NCBI GenBank assembly: GCA_022844565.1
Contig: JALHLK010000003.1
Location: forward strand, 186,001 to 250,000
Source of the DNA: Saprospiraceae bacterium
GTDB taxonomy: Bacteria; Bacteroidota; Bacteroidia; Chitinophagales; Saprospiraceae
Reading direction: 5' to 3'
Length of the DNA stretch: 64,000 nt
The notes under the pieces: model-generated
The model's input: only the letters and a program-made list of their open reading frames with translations
Told to the model about the DNA's origin: nothing
Databases searched by the model: none
Shown: positions 44,197-52,484 of the stretch, piece by piece
How the letters are laid out: the number at the start of each line of letters is the position of its first letter
How positions within the stretch are numbered: the first letter of the stretch is position 1
Program-made: the position numbers and the translations under genes

Positions 44197-44375
44197 GGGG
44201 AGTTCTAAAAACTCTATTTCTATTACAAAAAACTGCAAAACCCAATTACTGCGTTAAAAGTTAAAAAGTGTCCTCGATGTAGCTCTGGCTACACCTGCGG
44301 TACTTTTCAACTTTTGCCTTGTTCTTGGCTTTTTCGTATTTTTTTCACTACGAAAATGAGATTTTAGAACTCCCC
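44197..44375. mobile_element. MITE-like element, type I, 179 bp, with TTTA target duplication (copy B)
   Basis: Ends are GGGGAGTTCTAAAA on both sides as inverted repeats, extending imperfectly to about 24 bp. Flanks are TTTA on the left (44193-44196) and TTTA on the right (44376-44379), a 4-bp duplication. The whole element folds as one long imperfect palindrome: GTTAAAAGTTAAAAAGTG on the left opposes TACTTTTCAACTTTTGCC on the right. The central hairpin is TGTAGC-TCTG-GCTACA (44278-44293). No gene inside; the ORF-track frame at 44319 runs through its right end by chance. Confidence 0.8.
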
Positions 44376-44399
44376 TTTAATTTTAAAGTTTTGATAAAG

Positions 44400-45023
44400 A
44401 TGCTAAAGACATTAAGCTTTATATTTATTTTTTTAAATTCTATTTCTTGTGGCGAAAATGGGAATAAAGTTACTCAACCTATTGCAAGCACTAAAGACCC
44501 AGTATCATTGGCTAATGATACGGAAAGTGGAAAAGAAGATATCTCTGAAATGGGAATCTTAAAAGAAGTAGAAGATTCTGGGTATCCATTTGCAACACTT
44601 ACGATTGAGTTTCCAGAACGTAACTTTACAGAGTATTTTACTATAAATATGGAGGAGGTAAAAAATGCTTCTATCACTCAATTAAATAGCTATGTTAATC
44701 GTTATGTTAAATTTACATATACTACTGAAATTTCATATGCTTTGTTGGATATGTATCATGAAGGCAAGTCCATTTTTGGAGCTGAAGTAAGCCCAGAAGG
44801 TGAAAGTATAAAATCAATAGAAGGTGTATTATACGGAGCCGAACAAGTAACAGATGGGGACATTCCTGGTGAGGTTAGTGTATTTGCAGATGATGGTGAG
44901 AACTTATACTTTCAGTTTTTTGTCACTCAGGAAATGGTAAATGTAAATGAGAAAAGGGTTGCTGCCTTTTATGAAAGAAGAACAATGAATACGATCACAT
45001 CAATAAAAATGTTAAAAAAATAA
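44400..45023 (+). CDS. Lipoprotein of unknown function
   Basis: About 207 residues from ATG at 44400 (MLKTLSFIFIFLNSISC), which gives a lipoprotein signal. The ORF-track start at 44319 is inside the repeat element and adds 27 unrelated residues. The mature protein is acidic (PVSLANDTESGKEDISEMG) followed by a beta-rich domain (TLTIEFPERNFTEYFTINM, GDIPGEVSVFADDGENLYFQFF). I do not recognise the family. It starts 25 bp after the mobile element, which may carry or disturb its promoter. Confidence 0.7.
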   Translation: MLKTLSFIFIFLNSISCGENGNKVTQPIASTKDPVSLANDTESGKEDISEMGILKEVEDSGYPFATLTIEFPERNFTEYFTINMEEVKNASITQLNSYVNRYVKFTYTTEISYALLDMYHEGKSIFGAEVSPEGESIKSIEGVLYGAEQVTDGDIPGEVSVFADDGENLYFQFFVTQEMVNVNEKRVAAFYERRTMNTITSIKMLKK

Positions 45024-45026
45024 AAA

Positions 45027-46466
45027 TTAGGGTACGATATTTTTTAATCGGCCTATTTCATTGATCATACCTCTAAAGATAAAACCATGAAAAGGGAGTA
45101 CAGCATACCAATACAATCTTCCAAAAAGGCCTAATGGGCGGAAAGTGGCAGTTTGGGTTAATACATCATTTTTGTCTATCTTGAATTCGAGCCATGCTTC
45201 TCCTGGTAGTTTCATTTCTGCATATAATAACAAACGTTTTTGGTCTTTGTCGGCTATCATGACTCTCCAAAAATCAAGGGCATCACCTGTGAATAATTCT
45301 TGTTCGCTTTTTCTTCCTCTGCGCATGCCCACTCCACCTACCAATTGGTCTAGGAAACCACGTAACTCCCAAAGCCAAGTGCCATAATACCAACCTTTTT
45401 TACCTCCAATAGACCATATCATCTCTAAAGCATTATTACCTTCCTGCAATTTTTTGACACGAATGTCTGTAAAACATCCGTTGGTAGGTACTTGTACAAA
45501 CTTTGAGACCCCTTCATTCAAAAGATTGCTCGTTTGTGCGTCTTTCCAGCTTGAGATTACTTGATTTTGCTCTATTTTATCAAAAGCAAGTTGTATGGAT
45601 GTATCATAATCAATTGGTTTTATACCTAGTATCTGAGCTAGTGGATTAGGTTTACAAATAACTTCAACTTTCATACTGTTTACAAGGTTTTTGGCGAGGG
45701 CATATGATGTAGATGTTACAAAGTAAAGCCAGTAAGATGATATTTTTGGAGTCATCACAGGTACAATGACAATGCGCCTTTGCAGACCTCTTAACTTTGC
45801 GAAGCGTAATAACATTTCTTTGTAAGTTAGAATATCAGGACCACCTATGTCGTAAGATGCATTGTAAGTCGCAGGGTTGCCTATCACACCAGTCAAGTAT
45901 TCGATCACATTTCTAATAGCTATCGGTTGGCATCTCGTATTTAACCATTTTGGTGCTATCATGAAGGGTAATTTTTCTACGATGTCGCGTATTATCTCGA
46001 AAGAAGCACTTCCTGAGCCAACTATTATTCCAGCTTTCAATGTAGTTAGAGCATATTTTGAGTCAGATAATACAGCCTCTACATTTTTTCGCGATGATAA
46101 GTGTTTTGAAAGTTCTTCTGTATTGACGATGCCACTTAGATAGATGACTTGTTTTGTATTGGTTTGCGCGATGCTTTCTTTAAAATTAGTAGCACAAATT
46201 TCTTCCATATCTCCAAAATCGCCACTCTTTGTAGACATGGAGTGTATCAAATAATAAGCAACATCAATATCTTTTGGGATATTTTTTAAGCTTTCTTTGT
46301 TTAGAAAGTCTACTTCAATGATGGTAAGTTTAGATGTATTATAGTTTTTTTTATTAAATCTATTTTTGTCTCTGACACAACATACTACATCATAATCTTT
46401 TTCAAGTAAAACAGGTAACAACCTTTGAGCGATATATCCTGTCACACCCGTTAGTAATATTTTCAT
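45027..46466 (-). CDS. NAD(P)-binding epimerase-like protein with C-terminal DUF2867
   Basis: A 479-residue fusion. Residues about 1-310 are an atypical SDR/NmrA-like Rossmann domain (MKILLTGVTGYIAQRLLPVL, IAYYLIHSMSTKSGDFGDME, VIYLSGIVNTE). Residues about 330-479 match DUF2867 (WSIGGKKGWYYGTWLWELRG, GDALDFWRVMIAD, LWLEFKI-like). The pair is common in bacteria, but its reaction is unknown. Convergent with the lipoprotein gene, 3 bp apart. Confidence 0.82.
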   Translation of the reverse strand: MKILLTGVTGYIAQRLLPVLLEKDYDVVCCVRDKNRFNKKNYNTSKLTIIEVDFLNKESLKNIPKDIDVAYYLIHSMSTKSGDFGDMEEICATNFKESIAQTNTKQVIYLSGIVNTEELSKHLSSRKNVEAVLSDSKYALTTLKAGIIVGSGSASFEIIRDIVEKLPFMIAPKWLNTRCQPIAIRNVIEYLTGVIGNPATYNASYDIGGPDILTYKEMLLRFAKLRGLQRRIVIVPVMTPKISSYWLYFVTSTSYALAKNLVNSMKVEVICKPNPLAQILGIKPIDYDTSIQLAFDKIEQNQVISSWKDAQTSNLLNEGVSKFVQVPTNGCFTDIRVKKLQEGNNALEMIWSIGGKKGWYYGTWLWELRGFLDQLVGGVGMRRGRKSEQELFTGDALDFWRVMIADKDQKRLLLYAEMKLPGEAWLEFKIDKNDVLTQTATFRPLGLFGRLYWYAVLPFHGFIFRGMINEIGRLKNIVP

Positions 46467-46581
46467 TAAAGATAAATTGAAACATGTTAAATAGATAACC
46501 TAACATAAAAATCAAGAAGATGTTATAGAAAATTCTAAGATCCGCTAAAGATGTGATTTTGAAATCAATATTTAGAAGTTT

Positions 46582-47469
46582 TTACTTCATCTCTTTTCTC
46601 ATTAAATCTCTAATTTGCCTCCAAGTAACTAGTTTTACATTATTTTTTGTAAGAATGGTTTTTGCTTCTTTACTCATGAAAAAGTCAAAATCTTTTTGTC
46701 TCCAAAGACTACCCCAAAATGGTTGATCAGCAGTGATTGAGCGCATTTCATCATTGTCGTAAGCTATATGTAGAAGGAGTACGGTGATGCCAGGTTGTAA
46801 GTTTTTAATCAATTCTGTATAGTATTGTTTGGTGCGATTAGGATAAAACTCAGGGGTGATGCTTTCTATTTTGTCTATAGCATAAGGATAATTTGGCATG
46901 CGATTGTCAGCCATTACAGGTATATTATATTTTTTTCCTAATCTAAAGTACAGCTGTATTAAATCCTCCCTACCTAAGATACTTCCCATATGTGTATCTA
47001 AATGGGTGATGTCTAACCCCATCTTTTGAGCTAATTCTATTTGAGCGATGAGCTCTTTCTCCACTTCTTCAATTTTTGAATTTTTTGCCACTTCTTCATT
47101 TGATGCGTACATAAATCCATACTGATTTACAAGACTTGGCACTGCTGGGCTGCCTAATAAGGGTGGCCACTTATAATTTTTCCATTCTGAGGTTAACGTA
47201 AGATGTACACCTACATCAAAACTAGGATTTTTAAACATTTCTATAGCATCATAAGCCCAAGCACATGGCACCATGACTGCACCTGAATTCACGACACCTT
47301 TAGTCATACTCACATATGAAGCTGCATTTTCTGATTGGCTTAAACCGATGTCATCATTGTGGATGATAAGTAACTTATCGTTTTTGGAATAGCCTAGTCT
47401 CTCGGCTAGGGTTTGGGCCATCATATATTGCGATAAAAGTAGTGCGCACATCAAGAGTTTGAATTTCAT
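46582..47469 (-). CDS. Exported ChbG/YdjC-like carbohydrate deacetylase
   Basis: A 295-residue protein of the YdjC/ChbG fold with signal peptide (MKFKLLMCALLLSQYMMAQ). Metal and catalytic text is IIHNDDIGLSQ (Asp pair), DVGVHLTLTSEW (His) and ITHLDTHMGSI (His). YdjC enzymes remove acetyl groups from chito-oligosaccharides or similar sugars; here the enzyme is periplasmic or extracellular. It is not near a glycan-utilisation locus in this window. Confidence 0.85.
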   Translation of the reverse strand: MKFKLLMCALLLSQYMMAQTLAERLGYSKNDKLLIIHNDDIGLSQSENAASYVSMTKGVVNSGAVMVPCAWAYDAIEMFKNPSFDVGVHLTLTSEWKNYKWPPLLGSPAVPSLVNQYGFMYASNEEVAKNSKIEEVEKELIAQIELAQKMGLDITHLDTHMGSILGREDLIQLYFRLGKKYNIPVMADNRMPNYPYAIDKIESITPEFYPNRTKQYYTELIKNLQPGITVLLLHIAYDNDEMRSITADQPFWGSLWRQKDFDFFMSKEAKTILTKNNVKLVTWRQIRDLMRKEMK

Positions 47470-47535
47470 TTTTTTAACTTTTAATATAACAATTTGCCAA
47501 ATATATCTTGATTAATTAGTTTTTCCAAATTATTG

Positions 47536-47943
47536 TCAATGTTCATTCCCTTTATATATCCACATAGGTTCAGTTTGTCCTGCCCGTTCAAATCCTATTT
47601 TTTTATAAAAGTCTATAGCTTGACCATCAGCAGTGAGCATTTGCATATGAAAATTGTGGTATTTTTCTTGCATTTTACCCATAATCATTTGGCCAATTCC
47701 CTTGCCTTGATAACTGGGAAGTACTAGTAAATGTGGGTAATAAACAACCAAATGGCCGTCAGAGATGGCATTGCCAATCCCCACCAATACATCATCATCC
47801 CATGCTGAAATAAGATGATCTGAATTCATTAATGCTTTATAAAGTTGCTCAGGTTTATCTGCTGAACTCCATTTATTTGCCTGATAAAGATCTATTATTT
47901 TATCGAGAGCGATATCTCTTGTATCTGAAATTTTTACAGTCAT
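47536..47943 (-). CDS. GNAT-family N-acetyltransferase
   Basis: A 135-residue GNAT acyltransferase. The acetyl-CoA motif A is LLVLPSYQGKGIGQMIMGKM, and motif B lies around FYKKIGFERAGQTEPM. It is about the usual length for single-domain GNATs. The acceptor is unknown. The 26-bp gap to the upstream Gfo/Idh gene suggests the two are cotranscribed. Confidence 0.88.
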   Translation of the reverse strand: MTVKISDTRDIALDKIIDLYQANKWSSADKPEQLYKALMNSDHLISAWDDDVLVGIGNAISDGHLVVYYPHLLVLPSYQGKGIGQMIMGKMQEKYHNFHMQMLTADGQAIDFYKKIGFERAGQTEPMWIYKGNEH

Positions 47944-47969
47944 AGAAAATTTGGATTATTAAATTTTGT

Positions 47970-49070
47970 TTATTTTAGATAAATCGTTTTACCTTTTTTG
48001 GCTGACAATTTTGCAGCCTCAAGTATCTGAACAACAATCATATTATTTTCTAAAGAAGATAGGTCGTGAGGTTGGATAACAATTTCCTTCCTAATAATGG
48101 CTGCAAAAAAAGTAAAAGGGTCATTATTTGGAGAAGGTAGATCTTCTAATTTCTTGGAAGTTTCTTTGTATCCGTCATATCCTACGGCAATACGCATTCT
48201 AAGATCATTTTTATTATCTGCATAGATCACGCCTTTTGAGCCATAAACTTCCATATCTTTTCTTCCAATGGGCCAATTCCATGACGGTTGAATGGTCGTT
48301 TTTGCATCATTATAAGTTAGGATAATTGTCGCTTCGTCATCTACTTTTGGGTTGTTTTCTTTTTGAAATTGTTGGGTAAGAGCGGTGACAGATTTTGGTT
48401 TTTGTCCATTCATAAACCAAGTAGAAATATTGGCGCCATAACAACCAAAATCCATAATTGCTCCCCCTCCATTTTGTACAGGATCAGTGAGCCAATCTAA
48501 AAACTCTTTATTGATACCAATCTTAAGTGGACCTTTATGACCATCTCTAATTACTAATTGGCTTAATTTCCCGATACTATCTTTGGTTAATAACTCTTTT
48601 GAACGATGCAGTGTAGGATACCAGGTCGTCTCATAATTGGTAAGCAAATAAATAGCATGTTTTCTAGCTAAAGCCTCCATTTTCTTAGCGTGCTTCGTAC
48701 TTACAGCAAGTGGTTTTTCAACCATCACATGTATTCCTAATGGTGCACATTTTTCAACAATATGTAGATGTTCGTAGATGGTTCCAAAGGCAGTTACAGC
48801 TTCAGGATTTGCTTTTTTGATCATTTCATCAATCGAGGAATAAACTAGATTTAATGGGAAACCGTGTTGTTCAGAATACCTTTTGGCCAAATCTTTATTT
48901 GTCTCTACAATTCCTACTATCTGGACTTTGTCGTCTTTTGGTCTACCTAAGATCCAATGTACGTGCGTGTGAGTCAACCCAACCACCCCTATCCGCAATG
49001 GATTTGATTGACTGGATAGATTCAAGCTCATCAGAGTGATAAGAAGGAGAATTGTCAATGATTCTTTCAT
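47970..49070 (-). CDS. Exported Gfo/Idh/MocA oxidoreductase
   Basis: About 366 residues from ATG at 49070 (MKESLTILLLITLMSLNLSSQ), a Sec-type signal peptide; the ORF-track start 25 codons upstream is less likely. The dinucleotide motif is LRIGVVGLTHTHVHW, EKP is in HVMVEKPLAVSTKH, and the substrate domain has DPVQNGGGAIMDFGCYGAN. Periplasmic location is unusual for the family outside Bacteroidota and relatives. It differs from the Tat-exported member at 37710-39053. Confidence 0.85.
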   Translation of the reverse strand: MKESLTILLLITLMSLNLSSQSNPLRIGVVGLTHTHVHWILGRPKDDKVQIVGIVETNKDLAKRYSEQHGFPLNLVYSSIDEMIKKANPEAVTAFGTIYEHLHIVEKCAPLGIHVMVEKPLAVSTKHAKKMEALARKHAIYLLTNYETTWYPTLHRSKELLTKDSIGKLSQLVIRDGHKGPLKIGINKEFLDWLTDPVQNGGGAIMDFGCYGANISTWFMNGQKPKSVTALTQQFQKENNPKVDDEATIILTYNDAKTTIQPSWNWPIGRKDMEVYGSKGVIYADNKNDLRMRIAVGYDGYKETSKKLEDLPSPNNDPFTFFAAIIRKEIVIQPHDLSSLENNMIVVQILEAAKLSAKKGKTIYLK

Positions 49071-49201
49071 GCTAGTAGCGTTAAAGATGAAAATTTCTTT
49101 GGAAGTAAAGATATTAACTAATTGTTTACTCCGTAACATTTTCAATACTTAAGTGAAATATTTTCATTTATGACTTTGTGAAAATTTAAATATTTATATT
49201 T

Positions 49202-49365
49202 CTAGTGCTCCGACTAATTAAAGATCTAAATTATAATGGCAGTAGTTTTTACAAATATCAAGACAAAAATTAGAAGCATAGCAGCGGCACGCTGAGAATT
49301 TTTAACGCAGAGATTTGGAAAAAGAACAACATTTAATTAGTTTCTTTAATTGGACGGAGCACTAG
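49202..49365. repeat. Palindromic element with CTAGTGCTCCG ends (copy C)
   Basis: Left CTAGTGCTCCGACTAATTAA and right (reverse complement) CTAGTGCTCCGTCCAATTAA form inverted repeats of 22 bp with 20 matches. If the CTAG on each side is a duplicated target, the element proper starts at TGCTCCG, but CTAG is itself palindromic so this is ambiguous. The centre has CATAGCAGCGGC, identical to the core of the element at 63825-63972. Confidence 0.65.
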
Positions 49366-49416
49366 TTCTGTTTTATGAATAAACAAAAACATTATTGTGA
49401 ATAGCCGGTAAACATC

Positions 49417-49634
49417 TCTCGCGTATTTTTTTTCCCGCAGATTTTCGCAAATCAAATTCGCAGATTTTCGCTGATTAAATTGTACTTGGTGTAAGCAGTG
49501 GTGGAGTGACTTTGTAAAAATATGAATGCTCTGTTGTCGTGAAAAATCTCGCGTATTTATTTCCCGCAGATTTTCGCAAATTAAAAGCGTAGATTTTCGC
49601 TGATTAACTGATTAAATTGTACTTGATGTAAGCA
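49417..49634. repeat. Two direct copies of a CGCAGATTTTCGC repeat
   Basis: Copy 1 (49417-49498) and copy 2 (49547-49634) share TCTCGCGTATTT, CCCGCAGATTTTCGCAAAT, GATTTTCGCTGATTAA and TTGTACTTG-TGTAAGCA, about 130 bp apart. Each contains two shorter CAGATTTTCGC units. The role is unknown; possibly a protein-binding or recombination repeat. Confidence 0.6.
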
Positions 49635-49679
49635 ATTGTTGAGAATTATGCTCCCTTCTTTTTATCATAAATTTGTTTG

Positions 49680-50534
49680 CTATATATTCGAATTCATAGG
49701 CTTATTATTTCTACTCCATTCACTCCAAGAACCAACATAAAGTTTGGGAATCGCCAATCCTGCATAAGATATGGCTAATAAAGTATGACAAGCTGTAACA
49801 CCTGAGCCACAATGTACTATGATGTTGTCACTAGCTATGGTTTCAAAAAGTTTTTCATATTTTGCCTTAAGTATATCTGGTGGTAGAAACAAACCATTTT
49901 GATCTAAATTTTCTGTAAAAGGCACATTGATGGCTCCTGGGATATGGCCAGCGATAAGATCAATAGGCTCAGTAAGTCCGTTATATCGATCAGCATCTCT
50001 TACATCTATGACTAAATGATTTGAAGAGGGTGCGGCTACTTCTACATCACTTAAAGAGGCAGTTGGGAGTTTCCAATTCTCTACCGTCATGTAAACAGTT
50101 TTTGTCTTGTTTTCAATTTTAGAAGTCATGGGAAGTTTCTTTTTTTCGGCTTCTTGTATCCCACCATTTAAAACTTGAACCTTTTCATGCCCAATAGCTT
50201 TTAACATCCACCACAGACGAGCAGCAGCATTTGCTCCACTTTTATCATCATAGATTACAATATGACTTTGAGGTGCAATACCAATTTCTGAAACCGTTTT
50301 TAAAAAATCAAGAACTTCAGGTAAGGGGTGTCTTCCTCCATTGGAGACATCTTGTACAATTTTTGCTAATTGAGTATCTAGATCAATAAAAATAGCACCA
50401 ACTAAATGACTTTTTTCATAATTTGATCTAGCATTTTTACCATTACTTGCGTCCAAAATGATTAAGTCTTTTTCAAAATAAATTTGCTTAAGATCTTCCG
50501 CTTGGATGATTGTTGAGAAAACTTCTTTTTGCAT
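49680..50534 (-). CDS. Sulfurtransferase (tandem rhodanese, 3-mercaptopyruvate type)
   Basis: A 284-residue two-domain rhodanese. The N-terminal domain is inactive in type (GAIFIDLDT, GGRHPLPEV); the C-terminal domain has LVIDVRDADRYNGLTEP and the active loop HCGSGVTACH with Cys242. CGSGVTA is the loop found in 3-mercaptopyruvate sulfurtransferases (SseA). It transfers sulfur to cyanide, thioredoxin or another thiol. No linked pathway is visible. Confidence 0.9.
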   Translation of the reverse strand: MQKEVFSTIIQAEDLKQIYFEKDLIILDASNGKNARSNYEKSHLVGAIFIDLDTQLAKIVQDVSNGGRHPLPEVLDFLKTVSEIGIAPQSHIVIYDDKSGANAAARLWWMLKAIGHEKVQVLNGGIQEAEKKKLPMTSKIENKTKTVYMTVENWKLPTASLSDVEVAAPSSNHLVIDVRDADRYNGLTEPIDLIAGHIPGAINVPFTENLDQNGLFLPPDILKAKYEKLFETIASDNIIVHCGSGVTACHTLLAISYAGLAIPKLYVGSWSEWSRNNKPMNSNI

Positions 50535-50706
50535 TTTTTAAAATTATTGGATTTAAGGGACAAAATAGCAATTTCCTGTTACTTCTAAAACATAGAAGAA
50601 GAGAATATATAAAGACATTAAATTATTATCGGATGATTGATCTTTACTTGGAATTTTGGAATAACATTGTATCATAAAAATTCGTTACTATGGAGACTAT
50701 TGTTGT

Positions 50707-50736
50707 TGGTAATCCGATCTTTTTGCTTACTTTTGT
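50707..50736 (+). promoter_or_regulatory. Consensus Bacteroidota promoter for the PorV/PorQ-family gene
   Basis: TTG (50707-50709), 19 bp, then TACTTTTG (50729-50736): the full TTG-N19-TAnnTTTG consensus. The ATG at 50746 is only 9 bp beyond, so the leader would be very short; the TTG at 50764 would give a leader of about 20 nt. Confidence 0.6.
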
Positions 50737-50745
50737 TATTGATTA

Positions 50746-51834
50746 TGAAGAAAAAACAAACTATTGAGAGGCTTAATTTTAATAATATTATTTTTTGCGA
50801 GTAGCTTTACAAATTCTATCGGTGGGCAGAAGTTTGTCAATGAATTTTTAAGTATAGGAGTAGGTGCTCGTGCTCAGGCTATGTCAGGAAGTGTGGTAGC
50901 GTCAACTTCGGATGCAACTGCTTCGTATTGGAATCCAGCTAACCTTACTTCTATAAACAAGCCTATGCAATTAAATGCTATGCATGCTAATTGGTTTGGT
51001 GGCATAGCCAATTATGATTTTGCCTCATTGGCCTTTAGAATGAAAGGTGGTAAATCTTTTGGCAGTCTGAGTTTGATTCGGATGGGGATTGATAATTTGC
51101 CAAATACTTTAAATTTAATTGGGCCGGATAATTCCTTAAACTTTGATAGAATCATTACATTTAGTGCTGCAGATTATGCCCTTTTACTCAGTTTTGCCAC
51201 CAAGAAAAATGATAATTTGGATATTGGGGGTAGTTTAAAAATTATTAATAGATCGATCGGTAGTTTTGCAACAGCGTGGGGATTCGGAGCAGATCTTGGC
51301 ATAAGATATAAAATGGGCAATTTTATCCTAGCCGCTCAAGGTAGGGATATCACGACTACCTTTACAAGTTGGAATTTTAATTTAAATAAGGAGGAAAAAG
51401 AAAAATTTTTAGATACAGGAAATAATGTACCTATAAACAGTACTGAGTTGACAATCCCAAGGGTTATCACAGGATTAGCTTATAAAAAATCATTTTCATC
51501 ATTTGATGTGTTAGCAGAAGCTAATGTTCATTTATCAACAGATGGTAGAGCATCGGGGTTGATATCTAATAGGAATTTTATAGCGGAGCCTAGCTTTGGA
51601 ATAGAGTTTGGAGTTTTAGAGAAGGTATTCATTAGAGGAGGAGTTGGTAATATTCAAAGAGTAATAAATCTTTCGTCAGAAAATAAGATTATTGACTTCC
51701 AACCAAATGTAGGATTAGGACTTGTTTTAGGAAGACTTAGAGTAGATTATGCTTTGGCTAATGTGGGAAATGTAAGTGGAGTATTAACTTCACATATATT
51801 TTCATTAGCTTTAGATTTTAAGGAGAAAAAATAA
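50746..51834 (+). CDS. PorV/PorQ-family outer-membrane protein
   Basis: About 362 residues. The ORF track begins at TTG 50764, but an in-frame ATG at 50746 gives a cleaner signal peptide (MKKKQLLRGLILI...). FLSIGVGARAQAMSGSVVAS and DATASYWNPANLTSI are hallmarks of the PorV/PorQ family (FadL-like barrel). PorV shuttles T9SS cargo to the attachment complex, and PorQ relatives assist. The T9SS type-B protein encoded two genes downstream may be a partner. The exact paralog (PorV, PorQ or other) is not resolved. Confidence 0.8.
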
Positions 51835-51845
51835 AATTGTATAAA

Positions 51846-52352
51846 ATGACCATAGAAGAAAAGTGTAGAGCAATATACAAAGGTGATGTTCTCGCGGGGT
51901 CTTTCTATTTATTTCTTGGTTTTTTTTTCCTTATCACAGGATTTTTACTCCAAAAGTATGTTATCACTTTAGGATTCCAATACTTAGGTTTGGGATTGAT
52001 TATTTTTAGTATTCTGGCTCTTGGCAAAGGGTTTGCTATTATGTATTTGTATAATAGTCGATTGAATTTTTACAAAGGTGTGGACAACCTATCTTTATCT
52101 TTAATAAAAGAGGAGCAAGAATATACAACGTATCGGCTTATGAAAAAATCAAAAAACCGAAGAGCCTACATATATATCACAATATTTGGAATGGTAGGTT
52201 CAGTTTTAGGAATATTTAGTGATTCAAAAAGTATAATAATGGGTACATTAATTCCAATTGCTTTGTTTTCTGGCATTGAGTTTTGTATCAGTTTATTAAC
52301 AGAATTTAGATTGTGGGAATATAACAGGCATCTAGAAAAAACTCGAGCTTAG
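51846..52352 (+). CDS. Membrane protein of unknown function
   Basis: About 168 residues from ATG at 51846 (MTIEEKCRAIYKGDVLAGSF); the ORF-track TTG is three codons upstream. Four hydrophobic segments are visible (YLFLGFFFLITGFLL, FQYLGLGLIIFSILALGKG, YIYITIFGMVGSVLGIF, IIMGTLIPIALFSGIEFCIS), the second and third separated by a charged loop. No family recognised. It follows the PorV/PorQ gene by 11 bp and precedes the large T9SS protein, so the three may be one unit. Confidence 0.65.
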   Translation: MTIEEKCRAIYKGDVLAGSFYLFLGFFFLITGFLLQKYVITLGFQYLGLGLIIFSILALGKGFAIMYLYNSRLNFYKGVDNLSLSLIKEEQEYTTYRLMKKSKNRRAYIYITIFGMVGSVLGIFSDSKSIIMGTLIPIALFSGIEFCISLLTEFRLWEYNRHLEKTRA

Positions 52353-52484
52353 TTTTATTGAAACATTTTTTATACAAAAGTTGTATATTTATGAAAGAAA
52401 AGATGATAAATGCTTAAAACTAAAGATCAAACTTACGGCATTGATAAACTGTGTGTGTTTTTCAAAGATATAGACTTGATTAAC

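Larger units (their letters stand above)
49146..49679. other. 534-bp intergenic stretch filled by repeats
   Basis: No gene. It contains a 164-bp inverted-repeat element (49202-49365) followed by two direct copies of an approximately 80-bp CGCAGATTTTCGC repeat (49417-49498 and 49547-49634). Confidence 0.6.

Noticed and set aside
44319-44399. N-terminal extension of the lipoprotein ORF
   Set aside because: It is the chance translation of the right end of the mobile element; the ATG at 44400 starts a proper lipoprotein signal.
49417-49634. Direct repeats as a possible CRISPR remnant
   Set aside because: Only two long copies with internal sub-repeats; the intervening sequence is not spacer-like and no cas genes are present.
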